This document shows, piece after piece, positions 53,549-64,000 of a DNA stretch of 64,000 bases (positions within the stretch are counted from its first letter, which is position 1; each line of letters starts with the position of its first letter). The translations under genes were made by a program, and so were the position numbers. Location of the stretch: assembly GCA_963556255.1 (NCBI GenBank), contig OY744611.1, positions 9,039,376 to 9,103,375 of the forward strand, given 5' to 3'. This DNA is from Allolobophora icterica (taxonomy: Eukaryota; Annelida; Clitellata; Crassiclitellata; Lumbricidae). The notes under the pieces were generated by a model. It saw only the letters and a list, made by a program, of their open reading frames with translations. It made no database searches and was not told the DNA's origin.

Positions 53549-53683
53549 TTAAGAAGATTCTTTGGGTAGAAACGTCAGCGCATTGCTAATATGAGTTTCA
53601 TTAAACGGAATGTTTGCATGGCACTCGATAATGTAAGAGCTGCATGGCGAGTTTCGGTTGTCAAGTTCCTCATAAATGTCCGG
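53549..53683 (-). pseudogene. tail-exon-like copy cut by a MITE
   Basis: The minus-strand frame reads PDIYEELDNRNSPCSS, then YIIECHANIPFNETH and LTFLPKESS to a stop. It is related to the tail exons at 45,610 and 58,205 (PAIYEALE). A 314 bp MITE at 53,684 interrupts it right at the PDIYEEL codons. Confidence 0.5.
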
Positions 53684-53997
53684 CAGGGGCGGATCCAGAA
53701 GGTTTATCAGAAGGGGGGGGTGGAAGACTACATACATGAAAGTTTGTGCTGGTAGTGACCAACGTACCAACGAAAAATATTTTCGGAATTCATCTCCCAA
53801 TAAAACTTATGACCTTTTTTAGTCATTAAAACTCTCCAGAAAAATTCGTCTACGGGGCAGCCACGTCCAGTGGTGACTGTTCTGTGTAAAACAAATGGGG
53901 GACATTTTTCCTCGTTTGCTTCCTCAAGGGGGCCACGTCCTGTGTAAATATCAAATGGAAGGGCGTGGCCGGATTAGCCCCTCTGGATCCGCCCATG
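53684..53997. mobile_element. 314 bp MITE with 8 bp TSD (one mismatch)
   Basis: The ends CAGGGGCGGATCCAGA and TCTGGATCCGCCCATG are inverted. Flanks ATGTCCGG and ATGTCTGG are 8 bp target duplications. No coding. Confidence 0.87.
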
Positions 53998-54564
53998 ATG
54001 TCTGGTATAATAGATTTAAAACATGATTTAGATTAACCCATTAGTGCCTAATGTTCCACAAGTGGAACATTCCACTAAAAGTGGTGGCAACAACCTGTAC
54101 TTTGTTTTTTGCTGTTGTATGGTACATTATATTATTGGTCTATGTTGGTGTTTATAGTTTCATCTATGGTTTACCAAGTTGAGCGATAAATAAGTGTTTT
54201 TTCAAATTTTGTAAGTATGTAAACGTTCAATTATAAAATGTCATTTGTTTCAATCGCCGGAAAAAAGAGGTTAGCTATCCACAACTGTTAGATTTGTTCT
54301 AATTTGATGTTTCCTGTTTTATGAGCACTCTCCGTTCAGCATATAATGATTTACAATCACTGGTTTTATATAAACACCGCATGTCTGACATGTTCCACTT
54401 GTGGAACATTGGGCACTAGCAATACCTTGGCTGTAAAGACAGTTACAGTATAGCCTGCCTGCTAACGTACCAGTCCATGCTGACTTGCAGGTAAATATAT
54501 ATTTTGAAGTGAGCAAATATAAAGTATAGAAATGGATATGTAGCACAGTTGCTGTACTATTAGC

Positions 54565-55172
54565 AGATTGCTGTCAGTAAATGAAGTTCTCGATCAGCTG
54601 GAGCGAGAAAACTTTTTCAACGCTGACGTTTTCATACTGCCACTAGAAAATGGCGAAAGTGACGGTGATAGCGAGAACAGCGATGATGAACAATCTCTAG
54701 CCAGATCATTTGCTGACCACCTCACACAGTTGGTGAGTTGAAGGTTGTAGTTGGAATTTTGTTGATATCCGGTTATTGTACAGTGCCAAGAAGACGCCTC
54801 TACTGGAGCAGTGAAAAAGATGTCCGAAACGACATGATTGCAAATGCCATGAGCCGCAATCGATTCGATGAAATCCTGTCCAAGCTACATTGTGCAAACA
54901 ATGCTGAACTGCCGGAATCAGATCGCTTCGGAAAGGTTCGACCTCTCATCAGTAGGCCTAATCTCAATGAGAAGTACATGCAACATTGGCGAGTCTCACA
55001 ACAACTTAGTGTGGATGAGAGCATGATACCTTATTACGGACACCATGGGTGTAAGCAGCATATCCACGGTAAGCCAATCCGATTTGGCTTCAAAATGTGG
55101 AGTCTGAATGCATCAACTGATGGATACTGCTGTCAACTCGAGCTATTCCAGGGTGCAGGTTCAGGGATTTAA
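54565..55172 (+). pseudogene. piggyBac transposase, N-terminal and first catalytic part
   Basis: An acidic N-terminal piece (DQLERENFFNADVFI, then SDGDSENSDDEQSLARSF) is in another frame at about 54,575-54,740. Then come RRRLYWSSEKDVRND, MSRNRFDEILSKLHC, SVDESMIPYYGHHGCKQHI (first catalytic Asp) and FGFKMWSL. A nonsense codon at 55,170-55,172 breaks the domain. The protein also looks shortened between the N-terminus and the core. Confidence 0.85.
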
Positions 55173-55175
55173 ATT

Positions 55176-55541
55176 TTGCAGCTTGGGCTTGGTGGATCTG
55201 TCATACTTGATCTGGTTTCAAAGCTGCCTCAGGATCTACATTACCATATCTATGCAGATAATTTCTTCTCATCGCTGAATTTAGTCGACCACCTCACTCA
55301 ATCATCTATCGGCTACACTGGCACAATTCGGGAGAACCGGACCCAGAAATGTCCTGTGATGGCAACCAAAGAGTTGGCCAAGAAGAAACGCGGGGAATTT
55401 GATTTTCGCCAGGATGCAGCAAACAATTTTATCCTAGCCAAGTGGCATGACAATGCCGTTGTGAGTGTCATCAGTGACTGCCACGGCATTGAACCACTCC
55501 GAAGTGCAACACGGTGTCGGCAAAGGAGAAGAAGCGTTTGA
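55176..55541 (+). pseudogene. piggyBac transposase, middle part
   Basis: In the same frame after the nonsense codon: LGLGGSVILDLVSKLPQDL and YHIYADNFFSSLNLVDHL (second catalytic Asp), then KKRGEFDFRQ and VISDCHGIEPLRS before a frameshift near 55,510. Confidence 0.87.
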
Positions 55542-55942
55542 CTGTTACAGTTCTGGATGCAGTGCACCAGTACAACCGCTTTATGGGGGGCACTGACTTG
55601 ATGGACAGGAACATATCAAACTATCGTATTACTATTAGATTGAAGAAGTGGTGGTGGTCGGTATTCAGCTTCCTGTTGTCATCGTCAGTCGCCAATGCTT
55701 GGTGCATCCATCGGCTAATCAAAGCTGAGAAGTTGGACTTACTCAACTTCACTCAACAGATCGCAATTAGTTACCTCCTGAATTACTCAAAACGACCAGA
55801 GATAGGCCGACCATCAATGGTGTCAAAGCATGTCATGCGTAGAGTTGTAGGATGTAGTTCGCACATCAACTGGACATTACCCGGTCAGCAGCCAGAACCG
55901 CTGCAGAGTTTGCCAGAAGAACACGTAGCGTGGCTGCGGTAA
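55514..55942 (+). pseudogene. piggyBac transposase, C-terminal part
   Basis: After the frameshift: KEKKRLTVTVLDAVHQYN, RFMGGTDLMDRNISNYRI (third conserved Asp block) and KKWWWSVFSFLLSSSVANAW, followed by a tail without the usual Cys-rich finger. The stop is at 55,940-55,942. Confidence 0.87.
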
Positions 55943-56509
55943 ATGTCGCATCAATTTGCATGACACTTGCTTCATGATTTTCCATAGCAACTAAACCTAT
56001 AGCTTGTTACAGTCATGACATAGCTATGAAAACAGTGTAGTTAACAGTATTATTGAACATCTATTATATACTCTGTTGTGATCATAAAAATTTTTTGATC
56101 AATGCGATGTTGAAGTTGCATATAAGAATAATGGGTATTGCATGTGCCCAATGTTCCACAAGTGGAACATGATTTCAAAACCATACTAGGACAAAACTGC
56201 AGCAACCCATTCAAAACTGAAGCTATTTTTCATGTTCTGGCATGGGATTTTACCTTAAATTGTGTTTGAGATCCAAAAAGAAAAGTTGGGCATTAATGGG
56301 TTAAACACATAAACAAATAGTTGATTATTCATGAAGAGTTAATAAACGATAGACAAATCCTAATACAAATTTCAGTTGGTCTATAATCAATATTTGAATG
56401 GCTCACCACGATGAAGTAATTGTAGTAGAGCTATTTTAGGTTTCATATTTACTCATAGATGCCCCTTATATCACTACAGCACGATACAGGTGTCAATCCC
56501 CCTAGGAAA

Positions 56510-56720
56510 ACAGTTCGGTGATTCGTCAAGCAGAAACGTTAGCGCATTACAATGGTGAAGGAAATTTAAATACACCAAGTAGTTGCAATGGCAATCGATA
56601 TCGCAGAAGTTAATCAGAGCTATTTCTGGATTTGAAGCTCCTTATTAATGACCGGTTACGCTGGAAGACGTCGTAGTGAAACATAAGGATAATCATAGAA
56701 TGATTCATCGAAGTAGGCGG
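56510..56720 (-). pseudogene. decayed copy of the tail-exon repeat
   Basis: On the minus strand LRRLPA and PVINKELQIQK are readable with stops between, a diverged relative of the sequence at 58,140-58,275. Confidence 0.45.
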
Positions 56721-57271
56721 AATTACAGTCATTATTGTGTAAGATTACATGATCTTGGTTACATAATAATTGTTCTAGAAACAAAATATTTGATGACTAG
56801 AATATATGCCCGTCATATTATGACGGCAGTGTCTATAACATAACATAATAAAACGTTTATTGGTCCAATACTGTAATACAGAATTTGATCAAAAAAGAAC
56901 ATGAAAATTAAACAGTCAAATCTAATCAACGAATTTAGTATAACGTTAAGCAAAGTAGGCCTAATCAACTTGAAGCAGGCGTCAGTTATTTTATTACCTT
57001 AGCAGTGCTAAGTGTTTGCCAGGTCAGTCAGATAATCAGATCGTATAAAAGGGAACTGTGAAACATATCTGACCAGAGTGTAAATGCTATGTTCATCATG
57101 CCATCTTTACGAATCAACGTTGGTAGTTATTATGCCTATGGTTAAAGAAGTAAGTTATTAAAGAACATGTTCTAAGTAAAAACTAGGATATTTAATTTTT
57201 TTTAAATAGGCCTATATAATTATGTCGTTGGTTAAAATGCTCTGATCGTCGTCGTCAAGACGGCAGTATTG

Positions 57272-57324
57272 ACGTCACAAACGGTTTCTGTTTCACAATA
57301 GATTCCAGAAACCGTTTGTGACGT
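57272..57324. repeat. perfect 19 bp inverted repeat (hairpin, 15-base loop)
   Basis: ACGTCACAAACGGTTTCTG (57272-57290) pairs with its complement at 57306-57324. The arm sequence resembles the end of the repeat after the TCTG run at 43,342. Confidence 0.9.
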
Positions 57325-57639
57325 AGCGTCTTCCGACAGACACACGCTATGGATACTATATGTATAGATTCCTGAACCAGAAACGTTAGCATATTTTTAA
57401 GAGAATGCAATGTAATGTAATAAAATGTAATAAAACATTTATACAGCGCCCCTTAAGAACCACTCTGAAGTTTCAATACATGAAATGTTTGCATGACACT
57501 TCGATTACGTAATTGTTGCAAAGCTATTTGGGGCTGTCATGCCCCTCATAAATGTCCGGTGTAATCGATATATAACATAATTTACATTGAAATATAAATC
57601 GACCCATAAACAGAATAGTTTGATGATTTGTCAAGAGTA

Positions 57640-57747
57640 TAAACGCTAGCGCATTGCTGATACAATTTCAGTTCATAAACTGGCTGGATGTCTCTCGATA
57701 CCGTAAACTATTGTATAGCTATTTTCGGCTTTAAAGTTCCCCATAAG
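57640..57747 (-). pseudogene. another decayed tail-exon-like copy, cut by a MITE
   Basis: The ACGCTAGCGCATTGCTGAT and ATGTCTCTCGATACCG blocks match 58,040-58,110. The copy is cut at 57,748 by a 209 bp MITE. Confidence 0.45.
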
Positions 57748-57956
57748 CAGGGCTGTAGTCGAGGGTATACGCGGGTATACAGCGTATACTCACCTCTAGA
57801 GACCGTATACTCACCTCACAAAATATTTATATTTATTTATATTAAAATACTGTAGAGTATACTGACAAAATGCTGTAGCGTATACTCACCTCTAATTTGT
57901 TTCCGAAAACTTACCGGTAGCGTATACTCACCTCTAATTTTACCACTACAGCCCTG
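57748..57956. mobile_element. 209 bp MITE with internal iterons
   Basis: CAGGGCTGTAGT and ACTACAGCCCTG are inverted ends. Flanks CCCATAAG and CTCATAAG form an 8 bp duplication with one mismatch. Inside, GTATACTCACCTCTA recurs four times. Confidence 0.87.
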
Positions 57957-58139
57957 CTCATAAGTGGTCGGTACAACATAAGTATGGCATTATTTAGATA
58001 TAAATCATCAAGGAAACAAAATAGTTCGATGATTCATCAAGCGGAAGCGTCAGCACATTGCTGATGCAAGTTTTAACACATGAAATGGTTGCATGGAAAT
58101 CGATATCGCGGAATTTTATCGAGCTATTTCCGGATTTCA

Positions 58140-58275
58140 AGTGCCTCATAAATGGCCGGTTTAGCTGGGAGACGTCGGTGTGAGTCGTCCAGATGATCAT
58201 ACTCTTATTGAGTAACGTCGACATTGCTTTCTTCTCTCTGTTCGTTACCATCGAATTCGTTCCCAACATCTGCGG
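58140..58275 (-). pseudogene. tail-exon-like copy B with premature stop
   Basis: After the same acceptor as copy A (CAACTCTTCAG), the frame reads ADVGNEFDGNEQREESNVDV and stops at 58205-58207. Beyond the stop, the remains EYDHLDDSHRRLPAKPAIYE are still readable. Its phase fits the transmembrane exon at 60,324-60,455. It could be a functional short tail or decay. Confidence 0.5.
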
Positions 58276-58559
58276 CTGAAGAGTTGTAAAAATAAAAATG
58301 CGTCTAATTACGACCCAGTCAATTCTTAAGATACAATAAACGATAGGAAGCTAGATAGGCCTAATTGCCTTTTTGTAATTTAATTAAACTGACTTCCGGT
58401 CAACCGGAATTTGACCTCCTTTTTGACTGCCATCTTGAAAATTCTTCTGACTCGACGCACCCGTCTTGAAAAAGGTGGTGAACTGCTCTTAGCTTTCAAG
58501 TGGCCTTTCGGGAATTTCGAGTTTAAAATTACGATTAAGATTACCTGCTCATCTTTAGT

Positions 58560-58720
58560 TTAACTCATTAAATAAAATAAATAAACAAACAACAAATACG
58601 TAAATAAATAATCAGCCCACCAACCAGCAACAAAGCGAACAGTCTACATATCAACCAAAATCAACCAATCACAATCAATCAGCCAACCAACCAACCAACC
58701 AACCAACCAAACAAACAACC
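58560..58720. repeat. (AAACAAAC/AACC)n low-complexity run
   Basis: AAATAAATAAAC, then CAACCAACCAACC runs. No gene. Confidence 0.8.
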
Positions 58721-58754
58721 AATAGTCAGCCAGGCATCCGACCGCGACCGACCG

Positions 58755-60009
58755 ATGATATAGACTTGGAGTGGCCCGATCGAAATCTGTGCTCCTCCAG
58801 GTATATAATATTCATTTTGTAACCTACATACATACTTATTTATACTTATATATATACATAAATTATGTTGACTTTTGTGGTTCCAATAGTTTGGTGGGAG
58901 ATATAGAAGTAGACGCAGATTATTTAGAGACACCAGCACACATGAAAAGGACCACCGTCTTGGCATACTAAACCGAAGAGCGCTGACGTAAAGGTGGAAC
59001 GAGGGAAGACAGAGATACAAACAGACAGAGATAGGTAAAGAAAGATATAGGGATAGACAGCAAAGGTAGTAGCTGTACTAGATCTTGTTTATTACATCAG
59101 TAGCTTTTCTAGTGCATACAAACAATTACCGGTACTCTAATCATGTAAACGAGGGATTGATGATATGAAGCGAATTCTAGAAGGTCGTCTTGATGTACAT
59201 TGCAGTGCAATTCAGGAATAAATGAGCCGCCTCATCGGAAGGAGGGGCTGCCGGCCATCGAATATTAGCACATTCTCCTGTTGCGTTACATGCTAACCAT
59301 CCAGTCCAATCTGAAACTGTCTTGGTGACACCCGGGCGGTGCGACTCTTATCCGTTACACTGGCTGCTTCCGTTTTTCTGCTAACGAGAGATTCGCTCCC
59401 TCGATATCTGGTGTTTCATCACCAGCCCAGTCCTTCCCTCGTTCCTCGCTTGATAACAGTTTTGTATTATGTATCTTGTATCTTGCTCATCATCTGACGC
59501 CAGTTCCTACTCCTCTGCCGCATATTGTCGCTAAACTCCCCACTGCGAACTTAACGTTGCAACGATTAAAACAACATTTATAGGCAACATCATATTGTAG
59601 CCATTTTGCAAGGCAAGCATCGTCATATCGTCACAACCAAACTTCTACACCATACTATAATTTGAGGCAGAATGGGATGACAGGGCTTCCCAAGTGACGT
59701 ATAATTAGCGGATATGAAAAACCACTCTACTCGGAGTTATTAAGAATGACATTACGGATCCTTAAAAGCGGAAGTGCATAACAAACGTCTTATTTCTGTG
59801 TGACGCTTCTTGTTCTATTATTCATTTTAAGCCATTTTAAAGAATTGATTGATTGACTGATTCATTATGAGAATTTATATAGCGCCCCTTCAAGATAACC
59901 TACTCAGAGTCTCTCCAGCCCAACTGAAAATTTGGAGAAGAAAAAATTTGATTGGAGGGGCCAATGTATGGTTACATTCTGTAGAGTCAATAGTTTAATG
60001 AAGAGCATG
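58755..60009. other. no gene; part of the duplicated locus
   Basis: A third short match to the duplicated block (AAACCGAAGAGCGCTGACG, GGAACGAGGGAAGACAG) lies at 58,965-59,020. The stretch 59,650-60,005 matches 46,560-46,850. Confidence 0.5.
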
Positions 60010-60735
60010 CAACAAGTGGCCGACAACTTGAGACAACCAAACACATGTTTCGGGCCACGAGCTTGACATACCACACCGAAGGGGCTGTCGAAGAGTCGCA
60101 TTGGCGGAACGAGGGAAGACGATCATGCCTTCGGCCACAGAATCAATAATCCGTCTCAACTTGAAGTAGCCATAAGTTGCAACTAGCACTTACAAGCTAC
60201 ACATAAACACATAAATACATGCTTCATACATGTGCGTGCATGGATAGATACTTTCGTACATACGTAAACAAACGCACACAGATATATGCTTATACAACGA
60301 GACTTATGAAAAGTATTTCGTACCAGTATTTCTTTTGTGTTGACGATATTTTCTACTAAGAAAAATTGCCAAAAGGATGATTATAGTCAGGAGCGCTACT
60401 CCAAGCAGCGTTCCCAGAATAAAACTTGTCGACGTTTTGTTCTGATGCATTTCGTCTACCCGAACCAAAATCAAAGTATTTTAATTGTTAAAGTTGACAA
60501 TAGTTAAGGCAAAACCTATGGAGTGAAAGGTAATTTTTTAAACATTTGTCACAAGATGTTTTCAGGTTTAACCAAATTCCTTTAGGGCCTATACAGACAT
60601 AACACGCGCATTGCTAACTTCAGATAAGTTAATTGCTAATTAGTAACTTCAGCCTTGACGCTGACTGCAGCGAAAGACATTAACCGATGGCGCACCAATA
60701 AGCTTTAGCGGACTGATCTTCAGGACCTGATCTTA
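60010..60735 (-). repeat. segmental duplicate (copy B) of 50,241-51,075
   Basis: It holds the intact transmembrane exon and colinear flanks with copy A. The blocks listed for copy A are all present here. Copy B lacks the 3.4 kb TIR element. Confidence 0.85.
60324..60455 (-). CDS. transmembrane exon of a host single-pass membrane protein (copy B, intact)
   Basis: On the minus strand an acceptor-like GGTTCGGGTAG precedes 132 bp, followed by a GTACGA donor. It encodes a short juxtamembrane piece (EMHQNKTSTS), a 21-residue hydrophobic helix (containing LLGVALLTIIIL) and a basic stop-transfer stretch (SRKYRQHKRNT). The donor is in phase 1, matching the acceptor phase of the tail exons at 45,785 and 58,275. 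The extracellular exons were not found in the window. The gene family is unknown; a receptor with tyrosine-based tail signals is inferred. Confidence 0.5.
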
Positions 60736-60842
60736 TGGCTTGGTTTTAGTGCACCACCTGTTGATGCCTTGAGTATTAGACAACGGCGCGATAGTAGTTA
60801 CTTTAATTTTACGTAGAATTAAGGCAAGTAAAGTGCAGTCAT

Positions 60843-61112
60843 ATGTGTAAGAAAAGCACGAATCTTTACATATGTACTGAAGAACAGCGAATCACACGTA
60901 TGACCAATCGGATTCTGGCACAGTGGTCCGTAAGCATGAGGTCTGGTATAATCTATTGTTGCAAACCGGAGCCACTTCGAGTTCCATGGGTTCGATTGTT
61001 CCGAAAGTCTTTTACCAGGATGCGAGTAACCAGGGCCCCGATAAAAAGATGTCCAAGTGAGTGCGGCTTTCGGGGTATATCAGGAGGCTTAAAAGTTAAC
61101 CACTCGATATAG
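60843..61112 (+). repeat. possible SINE or coding relic
   Basis: It contains a B-box-like GGGTTCGATTGTTCC and a body with AGGGCCCCGATAAAAAG and GTCCAAGTGAGTGCGG, resembling SINE bodies in other invertebrates. The 89-codon open frame across it has no recognisable domain. Confidence 0.35.
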
Positions 61113-61264
61113 TCAACGGCTTTATTTTAACTACCGACTTGAACACGCTTAAATATGAGAACGAAAAAGACTACGGGTCAATTGTTTACTAAACTCAGTA
61201 AATTGCAGCTCCACTAACTGAACTGTGTAACGAAATTAAAATCCACACAAGGATTAGGCATCGC

Positions 61265-61850
61265 TTCGATATTTTTGACAATTTCACCGTAGTTTTGCGT
61301 ACTAATCGAGTAGAGTTGCCCAAAGAATTTATGACTCCAAGAGGACGCGAGTTGTATTCATCCATAATAGTCGGGTTCAGTGAGACCGACGACTCGTCAT
61401 TGCTTTCTTACAAGTGTAAGACAGACAAAGCGGTCGTCGTCTTGTTAACCATGCACTTCTTCAATGGGATATCAGCAAAGAACTATGGAAACTTCCGGAC
61501 TCCGGAGGTTATCAATTTCTTCAACAAGACCAAAGTAGGAGTTGATTTGCAAACCAGATGATAGAAACGTTCAGCACGAAGTTCTCAACCAGATGTTGGC
61601 CGGTAGTGCTGTTCTGCAACAAACTGCGGCGCTTGACAAGTAAGTTCTCCATGAAAAATTGATGGTGGACAAAGCTCCAGCGGAAAAGCATCTGCTGTTC
61701 ATCAAGAAACTGGGAACAGATCTTTGCCAAGAACTACAGGAACAGCGACGCTGTGATGCAACTCATCCTGGACTGAATAGAGCACGACTATTAGAGGACA
61801 CTCAGGAACATCCAAAGAAACGATCGACGTGGTTCAGGTCATCCATAGGA
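61265..61850 (+). pseudogene. fragment of a second piggyBac-type transposase
   Basis: The frame reads FTVVLRTNRVELPKEF, SLLSYKCKTDKAVVVLLTMHF and RTPEVINFFNKTKVGVD, the region leading to the third catalytic block (NKTKxGVDxxDQM). It then shifts frame at about 61,555, with MIETFSTKFSTRCWPVVLF-type sequence following in another frame. It belongs to a different piggyBac branch than the copy at 54,033. No termini are seen. Confidence 0.72.
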
Positions 61851-61884
61851 CTGTGGCGCGCTCGGAAAACACAACAGGGGTGAA

Positions 61885-63429
61885 ATCAGTCCAACCTCCT
61901 CGAATGAAAACTTTCATACCGAGAGTAGATGTAATATTCCGGTGTCAATCCACCATCATCGCTATAAAAGTTCTGTCTTGTAGGGACGTTTATATGGCGG
62001 CTTTAGATTCAGCCGGGCGCTATATAATTGATCTCTTGAAGGGGACGACTGGAAACAGCCTGGACAAAAAAGAATCTTAAATTTAAAAAAAATGCAAAAT
62101 CCCGTTTCCTGCCTACCCGACCCCATAAATTGAAACTTCATTTATGCGGGCCAAACCACTGGAGTGTAGGCCTACTAGTAAAATTATAGCCCTCTAATCG
62201 TATGGAGATGACGCACTCGGAACAAAAACAGACTCAATACTCCAACCACCTCGATTGACAACTTTTATACCGAAGCTCGCGGAGAAAACCCAGCGGCAGT
62301 TAGTTTTGTTGTTAAGTTCCTCAAAGATTCGCCTGTGCTTTCGCTTGCTAACTCATTTTTATACCACTCCTCTCTTATATCTCAACTTTCATAACCCTAT
62401 ACTTCTCCAACTTCACAGAATAAGCTTATACTAATCATCGCTCATGGCTGTATCTTGCTAGCGCCTTCGAGAAGCAATCGTGAACCGTAATTAGTTCACT
62501 TTCAGCCAAAATACGTATCTCGTGCAATGAACCCATAGCAATGCACTTGCGGCTCGTCCAATGATATCCATACAAAACATACAAATCAGATATTTAGATA
62601 TTTAGCTAAATACCCTGCTCCGTGGCATACTATTAAAATCTAAAAACAAACTACAGACACATTAGACCAGGAAACCCTACGGAACCTAGTAGCTGTGTTG
62701 TCAGAACAGTAATTTGACATTAGTAATGATGAGCTTCGTGGCATGATAGAACAATGACATGTATTAAGTGAACGATTAAGATTGTAGCACACAACTGTGA
62801 TTGCTTTATACATTTCATAACATAGACTGTGTAAATAGAGGTATTAAAGGTATAATATACCACTGTGCTATAGAAGCATACTGGATGGAAGTGTGGAAAT
62901 ATTGAACCGATGATGAGGTGTAATATAATCACCTGCTTGGTTTGTGGATAGACTTTTAGTTCCTTGATGTGAACGCCAGCTCGGGGTCGCGGTAGATGTA
63001 CCTGTGAAAATAAGATGGTAGCAGATTGTTTTATTGGGTACGCTATTGTGTTCGGGAGTATGACATATATAGTACTGTTGTCCGCTTGTTAACTATTGCT
63101 ATGCATTTCTTAACTTAACTTTGGTTTCAACTGTTCTTGAACTGCCACTGCATATAATAACATTGTTGGCCCCCAGACAGTATTGAGACATTCTCTATAA
63201 TATACGGTCACAAAAGACCCATGCATTTTAAAACTTTGATTCTTTGCACGTCTGAACACATTTATTTGTTACTTTTTGATTATATTTTAGTTAAGTTTTA
63301 TAACGCGGCATGTGCTGCCCTTGCATTATGGCGAGAACTTTCATGTTCATCATGCATTTGAATAAGACTACCAACGCCCTCTCCGCCGCTTACCGAATGA
63401 AATTACAATGATTAATTCGGACTATTTTA
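61885..63429. other. no gene seen
   Basis: AT-rich unique-looking sequence. Confidence 0.5.
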
Positions 63430-63943
<514 letters not shown>

Positions 63944-64000
63944 CTCCTGTTTGCTTTCCTGTTTACCACGCATCAGCTGTCTTTGTCGTTCGTCATCTTT

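Larger units (their letters stand above)
54033..56304 (+). mobile_element. piggyBac element with TTAA target sites
   Basis: TTAA (54033) CCCATTAGTGCC and, inverted at the right end, GGCATTAATGGG TTAA (56301) give the termini and the TTAA target typical of piggyBac. The palindrome ATGTTCCACAAGTGGAACAT occurs just inside both ends and again, in the other orientation, at about 54,390. The transposase inside is broken, so the copy is inactive by itself. Confidence 0.92.

Overview
This window reads as metazoan nuclear DNA, probably from a marine invertebrate. The evidence is tRNA-derived SINEs, several non-LTR reverse transcriptases, hAT-like and piggyBac elements with clean target duplications, long microsatellites, and exon-like segments with splice-site-like borders. 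I cannot name the species. Almost no intact host gene is visible. The window is best read as a stack of mobile elements, with one large virus-like element at the left.

Positions 1 to about 13,900 hold the right-hand part of a Polinton/Maverick (adintovirus-like) element. It carries a protein-primed family B DNA polymerase with zinc-finger and endonuclease VII-like modules, a retroviral-type integrase, a parvovirus-like phospholipase A2 protein, a packaging ATPase, an adenain-type protease, a double-jelly-roll major capsid protein, a likely minor capsid protein, two small proteins with candidate protease sites, a repeat-built fiber, and two accessory genes. Integrase and phospholipase lie on the minus strand; the rest are on the plus strand in a compact row. 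Together they form a replication, integration and virion-assembly set. Four genes (polymerase, minor capsid, major capsid, fiber) are each broken by a single small frameshift and are otherwise clean, so the copy is either very young or carries assembly indels. Its left end lies outside the window.

Positions 14,000 to 29,900 are nested transposons: a 2.7 kb element with about 330 bp inverted repeats; a 1.2 kb hAT relic (TSD ACTTAGAC); a 2.4 kb element with 8 bp TSDs and a 515-residue transposase-like frame, sitting inside a non-LTR retrotransposon; and a 935 bp hairpin-rich non-autonomous element inside a second non-LTR retrotransposon. Trinucleotide arrays are scattered between them.

Positions 29,800 to 42,640 form a large repeat palindrome: three direct copies of a 0.92 to 1.0 kb macrosatellite (32 bp minisatellite plus (CA)n), then a pair of inverted arms built from 229 bp repeats, then an inverted partial macrosatellite copy. 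That inverted copy is cut by a 497 bp solo LTR (TSD GAGCC) and by a 5.9 kb element with 11 bp terminal repeats flanked by TA.

Positions 42,640 to 64,000 hold a duplicated host locus on the minus strand. Exon-like pieces of a single-pass membrane protein (a transmembrane exon and tyrosine-containing tail exons) are repeated and decaying, and interrupted by a 3.4 kb TIR element, a broken piggyBac copy, short 8 bp-TSD elements and SINEs. At the right edge (about 63,430 to 63,780) is a decayed minus-strand copy of the last gene of the Polinton, which points to a second element of this kind just outside the window.
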